Below, piece by piece: positions 11,902 to 26,900 of a stretch of 64,000 nucleotides of DNA. The position numbers and the translations under genes are program-made. The stretch's first letter is position 1. Each line of letters begins with the position of its first letter. Under the pieces are notes generated by a model that saw nothing but the letters and a program-made list of their open reading frames with translations, was not told the DNA's origin and searched no databases. The DNA is from Arenicola marina (Eukaryota > Annelida > Polychaeta > Arenicolidae), in NCBI GenBank assembly GCA_964019135.1, contig OZ025249.1, positions 38,949,759-39,013,758 on the forward strand. The letters are read 5' to 3'.

Positions 11902-14900
11902 GTAATGAGCTTACACTGGACTGGAATGCAGGCGATCCCTGGTGTAGATGTGAGCAAAATGACACATTGTGCCCAACATATCGTCACGGTCGTATTATTA
12001 TTATTATTATTATTATAAATATTATTATTACGCCTGTCTGCAGAAGCGCGAAGTATGTACAAATATATTTTACAGAAAAACGATATTTTGTTGCTTGCTC
12101 GGGAAGTGTGAAACCTAACCTCACCTTGCCTATTGCATTGAGCAATAACGGATTGATTTTGAACGCTTCTATTGGTAATTTCAAATTCTTCAAGTCACCT
12201 TCTTATTCGGTTCCTTTCTGGTTTGTAACATGTGATATAGCAATGTAAGACAGAACCTATACATTTTCACGGGTATGAAAAAGTTATCATACGGTATATT
12301 ATTGTGATCATGAAAAAAGCGTCGTGATTGTTTTGTGTGCAGATTAAGCTTGGCATCGTGAGGTTCATCGGCGCAGAGTTGTTTCCACAAGAGGAAGTTT
12401 TGTGCCACCTGGTGGTGGGCAGCGCGGACTCCAGACACAGGTGGGCCGCTTGTCCTGCCGGCCTAAGGGCCTAAGTTGACATCAGAAACCTATTGATCCT
12501 GGAGACATCTTACCTATAATACTTGTCCATAGTATCAAGGATAGTCCTTGATATTAGGCTTTGGATCGCAAAAAGCCCAAGAACAGTTTTATTGTAAAGG
12601 AACTGAAATTCACACATTTCGCTACCATGTATGAGATTTAATTCTGATATGCGTTGTTATTGTTTAATTGTCGTTCACATGTGAGTCTACATATCATTGT
12701 ATCATGATTACATCATAAAAAGCCCAAAAAGAATTTTGCTTTCAGAAAACCAGGATTCACACATTTCTCTACAATGTGTAAGATTGCATTCACCTTAAAA
12801 AATATAGTTTTAAAACTAAGAACTAATTTTGTGCATTATTTAATTTCCTTTTTGTTGGCAGTGTTGCAACGGCAGCTGACCGAGAAGTAAAGCGATTCGT
12901 GGCGTGAGTTTTACTTTTATGCGCTTCTATCAAAGATTGTCTAGAGTAAGATCTCCAACTTGCGCGTCTGCCTATGGCCGAAATGTTACAAACGAGTTGT
13001 GGCGCTGCCCTAGCGGTGGGGATGCTACATTCCAGTCGGATAACTGATACGCGCTGGTACCAGACGAGCGAAAGACACGTAACAAACATGTTAAGCTTAC
13101 CTTATCGATCGAGAATTAAGTTACCTGCATAATATTGACAAAAACATACATTCTACCCCTCTAGTTTCCTTATTGAAAGTTATCAAGTCTGATGTCAACA
13201 GTGAAATGTAACCAAACGAACCACGGCCGCGGGGCAGACATGTCCCAACTCACATTGTGAGTGTTCTGACTTTAGTCCTAGTCCTAGATCTAAGGCTTAT
13301 AAAAAAAATTTTTTTAGATCTAACTTAGATCTAATTAGAATCACAAATTAGGATCGAGAATCTTTATAAAATCGTGACAACTGTGAGAAGGACCACCTTT
13401 TTTCAAAGAAAATAGCAGGTTTTCCGACCAAAAAAGGTAAAAAAAACGTTGTTCGCCTTCGTCCGGAATTGAACGCACAAACTTGCGATCAAAAGACAAA
13501 CGTCTTACCAACTGCGCTAGTGGGCTTCACGACGTCTTCATGTGTTTGAACAAAATATAAAGTTTGAATACGCATGCTTTCTGAATCCATGAACCATTTC
13601 TATCTACCCTGCTCATCTGTGTTAGCAGAAACATCTATTTCAGAGGGGATTTGCAGATGAAATAATTCTTTTTTTCCATGGAAATCTCGCAAACCGATTA
13701 TATTCGGACTGATAAGTTAGTTGATCTGCCCTCCTTGGTTCAATGTTCCAATGACAATGTCACTTTTGGTGACAAAGCTGGAACTGTAAAAGTAGACAGA
13801 CTTGTCCGAACTTGCTTTACATTTTCGGATCTTTAGGAAACTTGAAAAAAAAACGTATTTGGATTGTTCTTCCTGCAGTTTGTACAGTTAATGGCCGTAC
13901 AAAAGTCCATGGCAGCGCCAGTTTCTTGCGTCAGTTACGCCGGCGGCCTTTGCGATAGAGCCTGAATTAGCATCCCGACCGCTAGATGGCGCCTTGCACG
14001 AATGTGCACGCAGTGAACGCGCGAGTTGGAGATCTTACTCTAGACAATCTTTGCTTCTATGCGCTTAACTGCATACGAGTTTGAATTTGATATAAAGATA
14101 TAAAGACAAATGCATGCAATTGCTGTAATGTACTGCAATTTAAAGTTACCAACTTAAGTAAAGTTAAAGCGACTAAGAGAAAAACTCGGGCTCACCTGTT
14201 CTATCTATGGCAAAGTATACATGTGAGTTCATTCTGCAGCCGGTCTAGATAAGGCGTCAAAGTGATGCCTGTATAGACAGTGAATCGTGTCTGGGAATAT
14301 ATACATCTAAAATTACTCAAGCAACGCTTCATAACTCTTGATACATTTCTTGTGAGGGCTTGTTGCACAAGTATTCTAATAAGGTAATAATTTTTGTAGA
14401 ACTCAAGACTGGAACAATATTACCGTGATCAAGACCTTGTATGGAATCTTTCAAGGAACTGTTTTGGTTAAAGGCAAGGTGAGTAGTGCTGGTTTGATAT
14501 CTGTAGAAATTCAAACATTTTATTAAGATGCGAGCTGAATTGATAGACAGTTGACTATTAATTGATTATGGAAGCAATCCGAGGCTTGGCAGTTTATGCC
14601 CGTAGCCTGTTGATTGGTAGGCAATGTAAAAACAAGATTCAAAATCAAATTTCAATTATTCACTTAGATGATATAAACTGACAATAATAACTTTAATTGT
14701 TCGGGGTCAGTGGTCCTACACTTTGACCGATATTTAACACTGCACTAACCTTATTTATAGAGGTATGATCGTCTTGATTTCAAGCCAAACAGTATGAAGC
14801 CAGAAAACAAACGTACGCCGTCCAACATACAGATGCGACTAAAGATACTTCCCTACTTGCTGAAGTCGAGAGAAGCAACTAATCAATTCCCGGCATGCGT

Positions 14901-17900
14901 TCAGGTACTGTTATTACTCATATCGAGGGTTCAATTCAACTCTTTTCATATCAATGCTGATAGATGTTCACATGTAATGTTGTTGTATAAATTTGTTTAT
15001 TTTACATAGTCTTTACGTAATTAATTGTTACTACTATGAGTTAGGTTTACGCACGGATTTTGATATGTCTGTTATAAGTGTCATGGACTAGTTTTCTGAA
15101 TTGTGTAGATACACCGATATACCTAGAAATACTTAGGTCCCCATGATGTAGAAATCAAATTCATTTACAGCTGGTGTTCGATTGCCTCTATGGAGCGAAC
15201 ACGAATGCTAAGATCAAGCATATGGCGGTTCAGTTTGTACATCACCTTTGCCTGCAGTAAGTATTGTTATGTGAAACTTAAACATAACTCAACATTTTAA
15301 ATGAGAAGATATTATATCATAGATTGTATGGTATATTTACGGTATATTTATGGTGTTGACTGAAACAACTGTTAAGAATCCGTTACCACCGATTGTTTTG
15401 CCGATTAACGGATTGTTTTGCTTCTTCAGCTCGACTGACAAGACTTTGATGCCTATCGGGGCGGTACTGATGTCAGGCATGGTGCGACTGATCAGCGAGA
15501 CGAAGGAGGTGAGTACGGGAGAGATGCTTGATGGTTTGGTGCTTGATGTTACCTTTGTGTGTATGCCTTTATGGGATGATGCAATGAAAACTCAATGCCC
15601 TTCAGATCGATCTGCAGAAATCCTAAGAGGTCTAAAGGAGTAGACTCCACAGAATTCATTCTTTGGTGTAACCATATAAAATAAGGGTAACCCCGTGGTC
15701 TAGTAGTTAGCGCGTTCGGCTTTGGTGAATGCGCCCTGCTAGGTCAGGTCAAGTTCGAGCCCCACCTGTGCAAATATATTTATCATTACCGATATGATAT
15801 ATGTAGTAGTTTACTACTTAATAACATGACAAGCACCGTCCTTACTTTCATTACAGGAGGCGCGGCTCCGTAGTCTGGCGTACGTAGCAGTGGGCAAGTT
15901 GTCCCTGCGGATACCTCATCTAGCCACCAAGGATATCGCTTTGCTCCAAACCTTCTTTGACGCCATCGGTCAGGTAAGTGTCTAAATAACACGGTGAGCG
16001 GACTCCCTTTACGGTGTAGGCGTGAACTGAACTCCTATGTCCATATTGCCCCAAAGACATGTGAAAACGGTCTCTTGCGACTTTTTGAGATATATATGCA
16101 CCCTTGAAGCTGCGCGCAAAGCTATTTTAGACAGTGACTGGACGTTTGACGTAGCAGTCATATATTTCTGGATTTGCAGATTTATCTTACTGGGTAGATA
16201 CACACCACTTTTTTTGGGATGTACTTAATAAATCACACATTCAATAAGAGACCCTTGATTGAATATTGCTTCAATTAAGTGTCAGTTATGTTGACTTGTA
16301 GGAAGAGTCTGAGAACCGTCTGGCCATACAAGAGGCTCTGTCCATGATGACGGCAGCCTTCAGAAACCTGGAGCCCACCAACGCAAAGCTGGTCGAGGCA
16401 CTCATCCTGCAGAACATTGAAAAGGTAGGTACTTCTTAGACCGCAAACTCATATAAACAGCGAGTTTTGTTACCGCCATCAGAATCGGTAGTTGTCATTC
16501 AGGAAACATTGTACATATGTTGAACGCGTATGTAGTGTATGGAGTATTCGCTCGAGCTAAAGAAGTTTGCGATAACTAACGATTGTGGGATCTCGTTTGT
16601 TTCGATACGATCACTGAAACCGTACTTTTGTATGTATATTTGTGGATTTTCAATATGATATTTCTTACTTTCTTGCGAGCAGCCGGAATCTCAGGCCCGA
16701 ATGATGGCCGTGCAATACGCCAAGACTGTCTTCCCATTCAACCACATCCCCTCCAGATACGTCCTGCTATTAGCATCTGGCGACTCGTACGTTGATCTTG
16801 AGGAACGATTCATTAATTTCCAGTTATAGATATTAGTTATTACTACGTAGGTATCATATAAAGATAGAAAGAGTTTTCGTCGGGGCGCGGTGTTCCCATT
16901 GGAAAAGTAATGGATTATAAAGTATCTATCAGACGGCTTTCGTTTTTTCGGTTATTGGGAGCCTTCGTGGCTCATTCGGTAGCGTACCGAGCTTTAGAGC
17001 CAGGTTCAAAACCAATGACCAATCAATTCATCCGCCATTCAACTGGTAAATACCATGTTAAACTTACTAGCGGCTCGTAATAATTCGCCGCACCCCTCTG
17101 CATGTCTTCCAGGAAAGATGAGGTGGCATCGGAGGCGTCTAAAGCCCTGAGGGCGCCGGTAGTGAAGAAGGAAGACACGGAACAGCGAGTGGGGGACACC
17201 AGCGGCGATCAGCTGTTCCCTTCCTTCAAGGACATGGTCGCCTACATCAGGGAACAGGTCCGAATCCTGTTCAGTCTTTAACTGAGAAACTCCCTTTAAT
17301 TCAATTCTATTTCTTCTCCATCCCCCAAAAAACATTATATAGACTAAATACTACATTTGCTGAACGTTTGAAGAAAAAACAAGAAAAAAAACTAAAAATG
17401 TTTTTCAATGGTTTCTGGATTGGGTTAAGCCAATGTAAGCGAGCAATATGTTATATATTATACTTACACTGATACTTCTGGCTTTTTCAGGCGTCAATTC
17501 GGGTTAAAAGTCACAACAAATTTGTTACTGGCAATCACATTTTGCCTTTCAACCCGACGGCTTTCCAGGAGGTTAGTAAGGCCTTTATGTAGTTTTCTTG
17601 TTTCTATCAATCAACCTTGTGATGCATCAATTAGGTTGGGATACCTTTATTGTTACATTCACTTATTATGAGTGGTAAAATTTAAAAGAAATAGGAGGTT
17701 TTCCTGCCTATTAAGAGCTGCTGCTTAACTAACCTCTCTATAAATATATTTACCATACACATTGACTAATTATTACCGATAGTAGTAAAATTTAAAAACA
17801 AAATATTCCCTTGTAGTGGTAGTAGTAGAATAATTTATTTAAATGACACTTGGCATGAAGCACTACATAATATACAAACATTTAAATGTCTAAAATACAA

Positions 17901-20900
17901 CAGCAGGGTAACACAGACCAACCAGCCTGAGCAGCTTACGAGTCCCTATCACTTGCTTAAACATGAACAATATAACAGCACACTGTTATATTATGCATTG
18001 CTATTAATACGCATGCCGTTATATCGCGGTATATCTCTGTAGGTGTTGCTGTACCTACGCCTGTGTCTGGTGTACAGCGCGGGGGTGACCCCCGAGCCGG
18101 ACAGCTTGAAGCCCTCGGCGGAGCAGGCTCCCCGGGTGGGCGTGTATGTCCGGACGCTGCTGGCCGAGGAGGGTCTGGAGTCTGGCGCCGTGGCCACCTA
18201 CATGGCGCTCATCAAACAGCTCCTCTCCGCTGTAGGAGGTGCGTGTAAATCCGATATTATTCTTCTGTCTCCTGAGATCGATTTGATCTGACGTAACTAC
18301 TGGTAGTGTTGAATTGATTATTCGTATGAAAGGCCTCCAAGCCCAATGTACGGTACAGGAATACCTAATATTTATACATGGTGTGTAATGCCTCAGAACG
18401 TTAAGAGTAACTTTTGACATTTTGGTAAATAAAGTGCTCAATTTCGAAAAGCGTTACGCGCTGAATGCTCATTGACATAATACATTTTTTAAAGGACGGT
18501 GGTTTCCAGAAGATTGAATCTATGTATTGTAGTCTTTGCTGTGCAAATCGTGGACAGCATAATAGGAAATGATATACCGTCTTCTCTATTGCTAGTTTAA
18601 ACACTTCACATCTATAACGTAACTAGTGTTACCGGTAATGTTAGGACAACTCGTAACAACAGTCTGGTTTGAAGAAGTGTTCGCCATAATTTGTCCTGCT
18701 TTTATTAATCAAACAATCATTAGTCTATTGATTAGACCCATATATACATTAACAATTGCCTAGAGCATCAATCCCCCGTTCCACCCTTCCATCCATCTCT
18801 CCATCTGCACGTAGGGGCCGCCCCGATAGCTAAGTGGGTTAGAGCGCTGGCATTCAGCGTTCGGGCGACCTGAGAGCCTGACGGCACGTGGATCGGGTGT
18901 TCGAGCCCCGCTGTGGCCATGTTGGGGCATGTCGCAGGATAAAGATCCCATGTCCTTCGCGAAGAGTAGGGGCTTACCCCGGGGACATCGCTCCACTCAT
19001 CCTTTCCTTCTTCCATTGACGCGATATGACCAGAATTGGTTAAAGCGTCCTGAATATACGTAAGGTGATATGACCAGAATTGCTTAAGGCGTCCTGAATA
19101 TAATATACATACATATACAACCATCTGCAGGTGTGTCCGCCATCTTGTGTCTGCTGGAGGTGGTGGGCGTGGCGAGGGCGGCGCTGGCGCCAGCTCTCCT
19201 CAAACACAAGGACTGGATCCGGGGCTTTGTCTTCAGCAGCAAGGAGGAGATGCGCATGCGCGCGGCTGAGGTCTACGCATTGGTGACGTCACACACCGGT
19301 ACCAGCGCCGAACAAGTGGTGGAAATCAAAGAGCTGACCAACAGTCTTCGAAATCAGGTGAGACAACTATCCCGCCATCTGGTGTAGGTTATAGCCCAAC
19401 CGAATTTATCAACTGTTTATATTTTGTGGCTTATAGGTGGTTGGTGTATAGAAAATGAATGGTAGCAGTTGACTGATGTTAATAGTTAATGTTAGTGTAT
19501 CGTGTTAGTATCATTAATATATACATATTGAGTGGATTATCGCTTGGCCATAGTCTGCCTATGTCTAGTCTCGCTCATGATTATCATCGTGTGGTGTACG
19601 TGGAGAAATCTTACAGTAAAATTACGGCAGCCATAAAATTCTTCGTTATTACAATTGAACTAACCATTTAAAGGCGTCACAGTCACCAACAAAGAGGGAT
19701 GCCGGAATGATGATTCCTTTATATCGTGTTCTCAGGCGTTGGAGGGCCAGCACGGATCGCTCCTTTGTCTCGGCTACCTGATTGGTTCAATGATGGCCAA
19801 TGAGCGGGCTCACCAGGGTCAACTGACTGTAGAGGATATGGAGGTGGACAAGGACCCGGTTGATGACCAACTGAGGCTGGCCACCGAGGAGGCAACGGGC
19901 GAGATCGGTAAGTCGTTTTCGTGGGCGCCCTGAAGGTGGCGCCCTGTTCCTGGTGTCCTCGAGGCGGCGTCCTTATGTCACGTGACGTGACCGTTGCCCT
20001 GAGAGTCCTGTTGGTGAATGGCGTTTACTTCTGGATGATATCGACATATTGTTTTTTTTCTTGACATATTTTCGTATTAGTTCTCTTCTCTCACAATTTT
20101 TTACAATAAATATAATCAAATGCTTTGTAGGGTGATTAATCGTGCCACCGTTCTAGATATTATCGTGTATGTTCGATTATAATAATACGGATTTTACTTC
20201 TCCGCCCTGGCTTCAGCAAAGCTACTGGATAGCAATGTGTTGTCGATGGGGCTCGGGGCGTGTGTGTCGCTGGGTGAAATTGGTCGCCGCGGTACGCTCC
20301 CTCTAGCGGCCCGGGCAGAAGGCGAACAAACGGCTCTGTCCTGTCTGGTCGACAAACTCCTCTCAAAGGTCAAGGTCGACAAGGAACATATGAAGGTAAT
20401 GGCATTAACACTGGTTGTTATCTCAGATAATATTCCAAGATTTGGTTTATAGATATTAGATGTTGTACATATCCGAAATGTTCTGTGTTTACGTTTGCAA
20501 TACAAGTTCCTGTAACCATCTTTTGGGGTTATCATACATAAAAGAAATAAGTGAGGATGATATATTAAACGATTAAAAAATAAGACGGGTATAATGCTTG
20601 GGCGATCGTGACACCAATGATATATTCAATGTGTAGTTACATATTCTATCAGCTAATGCTTGCATCCATCTTCCATTTTGGGGCCCATGAAAGAGATTAT
20701 CGTAATAAACGCGTGTTATAAAGTTGTACACGAAAAATTGTTCGTGCCCGTACTGAAAACAGCCAGTGCAGTAAATGTATTGCCTCGTATTGTGGTTCTA
20801 GTTGCGGGAGCGGGCTGCGCAGTGCCTGGGACTCCTGTGTGTGGGAGACCCGGACTTCCCCCACAGGAAGGCAGTGATGGACGGACTGCTGGACTCTGCC

Positions 20901-23900
20901 GCTGTGAGTACTGTCACCCAGGCCTTGTCGCAAAGCTCTCCACTACTAACCCTCACCATTGATCTATATTCCATACTCGGGGAAACTCGTTAGGTCAGTT
21001 TGTAAGCAGGATGAGCTGCAGAGCAACAGGTCGTGGGTTCGCGCCATGGCACCTCCACCTGGAACATGTTTTAACTCACGCATTCCATTCTCCCAGTTTA
21101 GCTTTTTGTGCACAAAAGGGACTCAAAACACCAGGATTTTTTTTTTCGCTCAACACCACAGGAAATTTTGCATTTTACTTATTTCTATGCATGTATTCAT
21201 TTAGTCGGGAATTACGTGTGTCTAATAGGTTTTGGGGCAAGTATGATGTATTTGTCGGACTCAAAAACATGTGTTTTTTTCTATCAGCGGTCCAAATTTC
21301 CTTCTATGCTCGTGGTACATGAATGCGTTAGGTTGAAGATTTGTGTTTGATTTTTGTTGGTTTGAAGGCTAAGCAATTCGATCTGCACTTCACTATTGGT
21401 GAGTCGCTAGTCTGTGCTGCCAAGGGTGTGCTCTCCCCCGACGGAAGGGACTTGTGGCTCGTCGCAGAGGAAGATTGTAAGGTAATTATTCTGTTATATT
21501 TATTATTATGAGTTATTGTTTTGACACTTATTATTCGTCTGCGAGTCTGTATGGAAATACTGTGAAACTTAATAAAGCCGAAAGGATTAAAAGAAAGAAC
21601 GGTTGAAAAAGTATAGACTTTTTTGATTTGATGAAGAATATTGATATATACATTTTGGATATACTTCTACTTATACACTGTATATATATTAATATATGTC
21701 CGTCCAAACATGTGTAAGACTAAGCCCACAGGGATTTCGAAAAGGAAGTCTCCTTTGGTTGCCATAAGAGTTTGATATGGACAAGCCATACATTCTATGT
21801 AAACTTCCTATGTTTACCTATATATTATCCCGTGCATCAACGAGAGAGTTAATGTATATATATTTTTTCAACACAGCCATCCACGGCGAGTACAGCTGAT
21901 GAGGTCGGCCCACTGCTGACGCGGCTGCTGAGCAAATACTGCAAGAGCGCCAACCCCCACGTCAGACAGGTGAGTCAGTAGCGAACATGTGGGACAATTG
22001 ATAGCCCACAACACCACTTCGTGCATGCATTTGCTCGCAGTTAAGCTCATGCTGTCGAGTGTAATCGACGCGTCAAAATGTCCCACAGTTCAAATGTATT
22101 TTGTTTTGTATGTCATAAAGACACTCAGTTTTTCAAAATCAGAGCCCATATTCATAATCCTGTCGACACTTCCGTGTCAAGAATTCCTGTTTCGTCATCG
22201 CCTCTCAAGCTCTAAGGGGGTGGCATTCAAGCTACTCCTCAGCGGATCTGTTAAATTAAATGTTGGCATTTCGCTAATTCTTAAATGCGCTGGCATGGTG
22301 GACATGTGTAATATGTTTTTCGCCAGGAAGAGCACTGAAATATCGATTATACTTCCTTACCCTGTTTCGGCACAATTATATCGTGTACGGAGCATGTGTG
22401 TATAATATATACGATAAAGCAAAGAACATATTGGTTGTTTCAGAGTCCTATGCCATGGTGATTCATCTTTGCGAAATCCGAATTGTAATACGATTTCGTT
22501 GTGTACGCTAGTTGGGACCGTGACAGTCCGCAGTGCCGGGCTTGAATATAACTATGAATGTTTTTATCAAATACACGCAAGCAGTGACTACTCATTTACA
22601 TATAATTTATTATTATATGCACTAACCAGCCAATACGTTTGATTCCGCTCGCTCCCTCAGGCTGCGTGCATCTGGCTGATGACTCTGGTGAAGAAATGCG
22701 GCGCCAACGCCGAGGTGCAGAAGGAGTTGGACAACATCCAGGCTGCCTTCATGGATCTGCTGACGGAGAACGACGGTACGAACTGACCCGATGGCTAGAC
22801 CGAGGGGTTGGAACGGGGCGGGGGAGTAAAAACAGTGAATTCTGTGGCTGGTTTGTTGCTGTACATAGGCGGACGTCTCTTGTCTGCGACGCAGGGTATT
22901 AGCCAGAGAAACGCCAGTTTCAATTTTGGCTGGCAGATTTTCAGTCTGGCGGGCACTCAGGTGTTGTTTACCCGCCCAAAAAGGGCCTTTTGGTCAGGAA
23001 GTTTAGAAAAAAAATCATAGCTGTCACAATTTTATATAAACACTTTTTTTTAGCAGCCAAAATATTGGCTTGCAAGAAAAAATCTGGCTAATACCCTGGT
23101 CTGCGTGATAGTTAATATATCTGTACAGGGGTTACACATGTAATACCGAGGAACCGACCGTCAGCAACACTTGATTCCAAATCAAGAAATCTTATGTTGT
23201 AATAGATGTGTTAATGAAGCCAGAAATCAGTGAATAAAATTGATTATATTTGTGAATCTTCTCGACATAACATTTTCGTCCCGTGATACCTACTCCAGGC
23301 TGTCCAGTGACCCTACTGTTTCTTACTTGTTGGTCTCCATTCTATTTTTCCTACTTTTTCTTCAAAATACCTGCTGTTTCCTAGTATTAGCGTTGTCTTT
23401 CAGAGTTGAAAGCGGACATAACGTCCATTATACTAGCGTTTTCTTACACAGTGGATACAGGACTTAGCGTCCATTGTAACAACGTTTCATTACAGACTTG
23501 ACACAGGACATAGCGTCCAAGGGGCTTGGCGTCGTGTATGAGAACTGTAGCGAGGAGCACAGGCAGCAGTTGGTGTCCACTCTGGTCGAGACACTCATGT
23601 CAGGGCGCAAGTAAGTCCACTGCTGCGGTGACCTGCACACAAATATGGAGATTTTACTCTCTACCTTAGGTTAGGTATCAAGGTTTTCTCTCATCTTAAG
23701 CCACCTAAGATAACAGGAGGTCAAGATTATCTTTTTTTTCGCTTTGTGTGACCTGTAATGCTGACGGCGTAACATTTAACTGAGCCGTCCGCAATGAAAC
23801 TATATACTGTTGGGTTATCCCTGTCGCCAGATCCGCTGGTCTAGCAACGATGATTGTTATGTTTGTGATCCTCCAGGGTTCAGCAGAACGTCACTGGAGA

Positions 23901-26900
23901 CACGGAACTCTTCAAGGACGGGGCTCTGGGCAAGACTCCTGACGGGTGAGTCAGCACTTTAAGCTATTACATGTGTATCCGAACCTAGTACACGTGTACC
24001 CATAGCTAACCCATAGCTAGTACACGTGCACCCGTAGCTAGTACACTTGTGCCCGTAGCTAGTACATGTGTACCTGTAGCTAGTACCTGTGTACCCGTAG
24101 CTAGTACACGTGTACCTATAGCTAACCCATAGCTAGTACACGTGTACCCGTAGTTAGTACATGTGTACCCGTAGCTGGTATATGTGCACCTGTAGCTAGT
24201 ACCTGTGTACCCGTAGCTAGTACATGTGTACCCGTAGCCAGTACATGTGTACCGTAACTAGTATGTGTGTACCGTAGCTAGTATATGTGTACCAGTGGTT
24301 AGCACATGTGTACCTGTTTCTAGTACATGTGTACTCAAGATAGTACATGTGTACCCAAGCTAGTACATGTGTACCCGTAGACTGGGTACCTTAAGTGTGC
24401 CGTACAATACCCTGGGATCCTTAGTTCGTCTCCATTGGACATTTCTTATTCATAAAGCATAATTCATTATACCGGTAAGTGTTTTTCCAGTATCTCCAGC
24501 AATCGTTTGATTAACGTTTTCGTACCATTACTTGACCACAGGAAAGGTATGTCTACGTACAAGGAGCTGTGCTCTATCGCCAATGATCTCAACCAACCTG
24601 ACCTCATCTACAAGTTCATGCATCTAGCAAATCACAATGCTGTCTGGAACTCAAAAATGGTAAGATTATTTAAATCATTGTATTGTACCTGCAACGCCGG
24701 TCTTGAATACAATGCAACTTAAAGAAGACTAAAATATTTTGTTTAATTATTGATTTACTGTTGGTATATTGACTAAATTTAACGCAAAGGTGTATGTTAT
24801 ATACCTGCGATATTAGTACCTTGAGACCAGTTTGTAGTGGTTCCTTCACACCAGGTATGAAATAAAATAAAGGAAAGGAAGAATCTGTTTTGCTTTTTTA
24901 GGTGTCGTTATTGGCTCGAAGAAATTGTACTGAGGCTAATCAAGTCAATGGGGTTGAGAAAGTCACGTTACTGAGAAATGTTCCTGAACTGTTTTGCTGG
25001 TGTGGACCTTTCATCAAGTGGATTTTTGTTGTTCTCCAGGGTGCGGCTTTCGGCTTTACGACGATAGCCAGCCAGGCGGGAGACCAGCTGGCACCGTACC
25101 TGGACAAGATCCTTCCCAAGTTGTATCGCTACCAATTTGACCCCAACCTCAAGATCCAACAGGCCATGACCAGCATCTGGAACGCGCTCGTGCCCAAGGC
25201 GAAAGATACCGTAAGCGAACAGCGGGCATATAACAACAGTCTAAGAGCTAGAAAATAAAAAGTGAAACCACAGGTACTGATATCATTAAAATTAATGGAC
25301 ATTGGCCGTAATTGCCAGCTGAATATTGACTTGTTTCTTACTCCGTGATACACTATAGGGTCAAAGCGTCCTGAATATACAACCAACCAATCTCTACACT
25401 ATGGCCAAGCATCTTGATATTTAGGTGGCCTTCGCGCACTGACTGTACTGATTATAACTATTGCTGTCTAAGGTTCACTGATTTACAAGATGTGACATTT
25501 TCGGTACTTGCGTAGTACTCCGGTTTCCATAGTTTGTGGGACGCATATACGCCATATTGGCAATTCGTCTTGGCGTCAACCTGGACCATGGGTCGCACGA
25601 TAAAGATCCATTGTCTTTCTTCGTAAAGAGTAGGGGGTTACCCCCGATGACATGGCTCCAGTCTTCCTTCCTTCTCCCATTGGCGCGATATGAGCAAAAG
25701 TGGTTCAAGCGTCCTGAATATACAACCAACTAATCAACCTGGACCATACACGCTCTAGAACCTCTTCAACTAGACCATAGTCAATGCAAGTAATCGCCCC
25801 TAATCCTAAATAATCCAAGTAAGAAATTGTTAACGTGAGTATAAATTCCGTTTAAAAATGTGCATTTAACATTTTGTGCGTCTTATGACGGTTGGACTTT
25901 CAACGTTTGTGTACCGCGTGTCTGACCGTGTGACTACTCGGCAGGTGGACAAGTACGTGGTGCCTATTATGGACGACTTGCTGAAGAACCTGGTCAGCAA
26001 CCAGTGGAGGGTGCGAGAGTCGAGGTACGTCACTCAGGGGAACAGGTGGGGATGTCATAGCGGTGAACGAGATGGATCTGAAACAATCACTGTATCACTG
26101 AAGAGAACAGGTGGTGAAAACCATTAGTTTGGGTGACAATTTTTATTGTGAACTCTTCTGGTTACACTTTGCCACAAGAAATCCGATAAAGAGAAGAGGT
26201 GGGGACTATCTACCATGGCGCCTACAGTTACGGCTATTATTTCATGTGGAAATACGGTTATTTGGTAAAACTGGTTGAAATGTTTGATCCGGCGGTAAAG
26301 ATGCGAGTGTTTATGCATGGAAAAAATATGTTCTGATTTTTTTTGGAAATGCATGGTTTACAGTAGCATCGTTTTCAGCGGCGTAGATTATTAAATGTGC
26401 AGGTGTAGTCTCACTATAGTATATCATATTTTCTATGAATTAAGGTACAGAGGAATTTTGCATATGATGGTTTACGATCTAAGTTTGTTTCTTTTGATGA
26501 CAAAGCCTTGCTGATGCATTCCTCAACAAATAACCAGCACTTTTAACAGGTATTTAAAAAAAAAAATAGTTCTTTAAATGCGTCTGATTCGTAGCGTTTA
26601 TCTGGTGCACATTTTCGCCCAAATTTACAGTAACTATGAAATAAATTATTGTGGAGCATCGCCGTTACATGGCATTGCGATGTATTGAATCGCTAACTGT
26701 CGGAGGTTAAACTCTAATTGCTGTAAACGTTTTGTCCATAAATTACGGAGGAATGTTGCACATGATGGTTTACGATCTAAGTCTGAATCATTTGCTGACA
26801 ATATTTAGCTGATGCACTTTCCTTTTCACAAGTTACAACATGCTTGAACAAATTTGTTTCATAAAATAATATATTCACAGTAAAATGTAGAAGTGTATAT

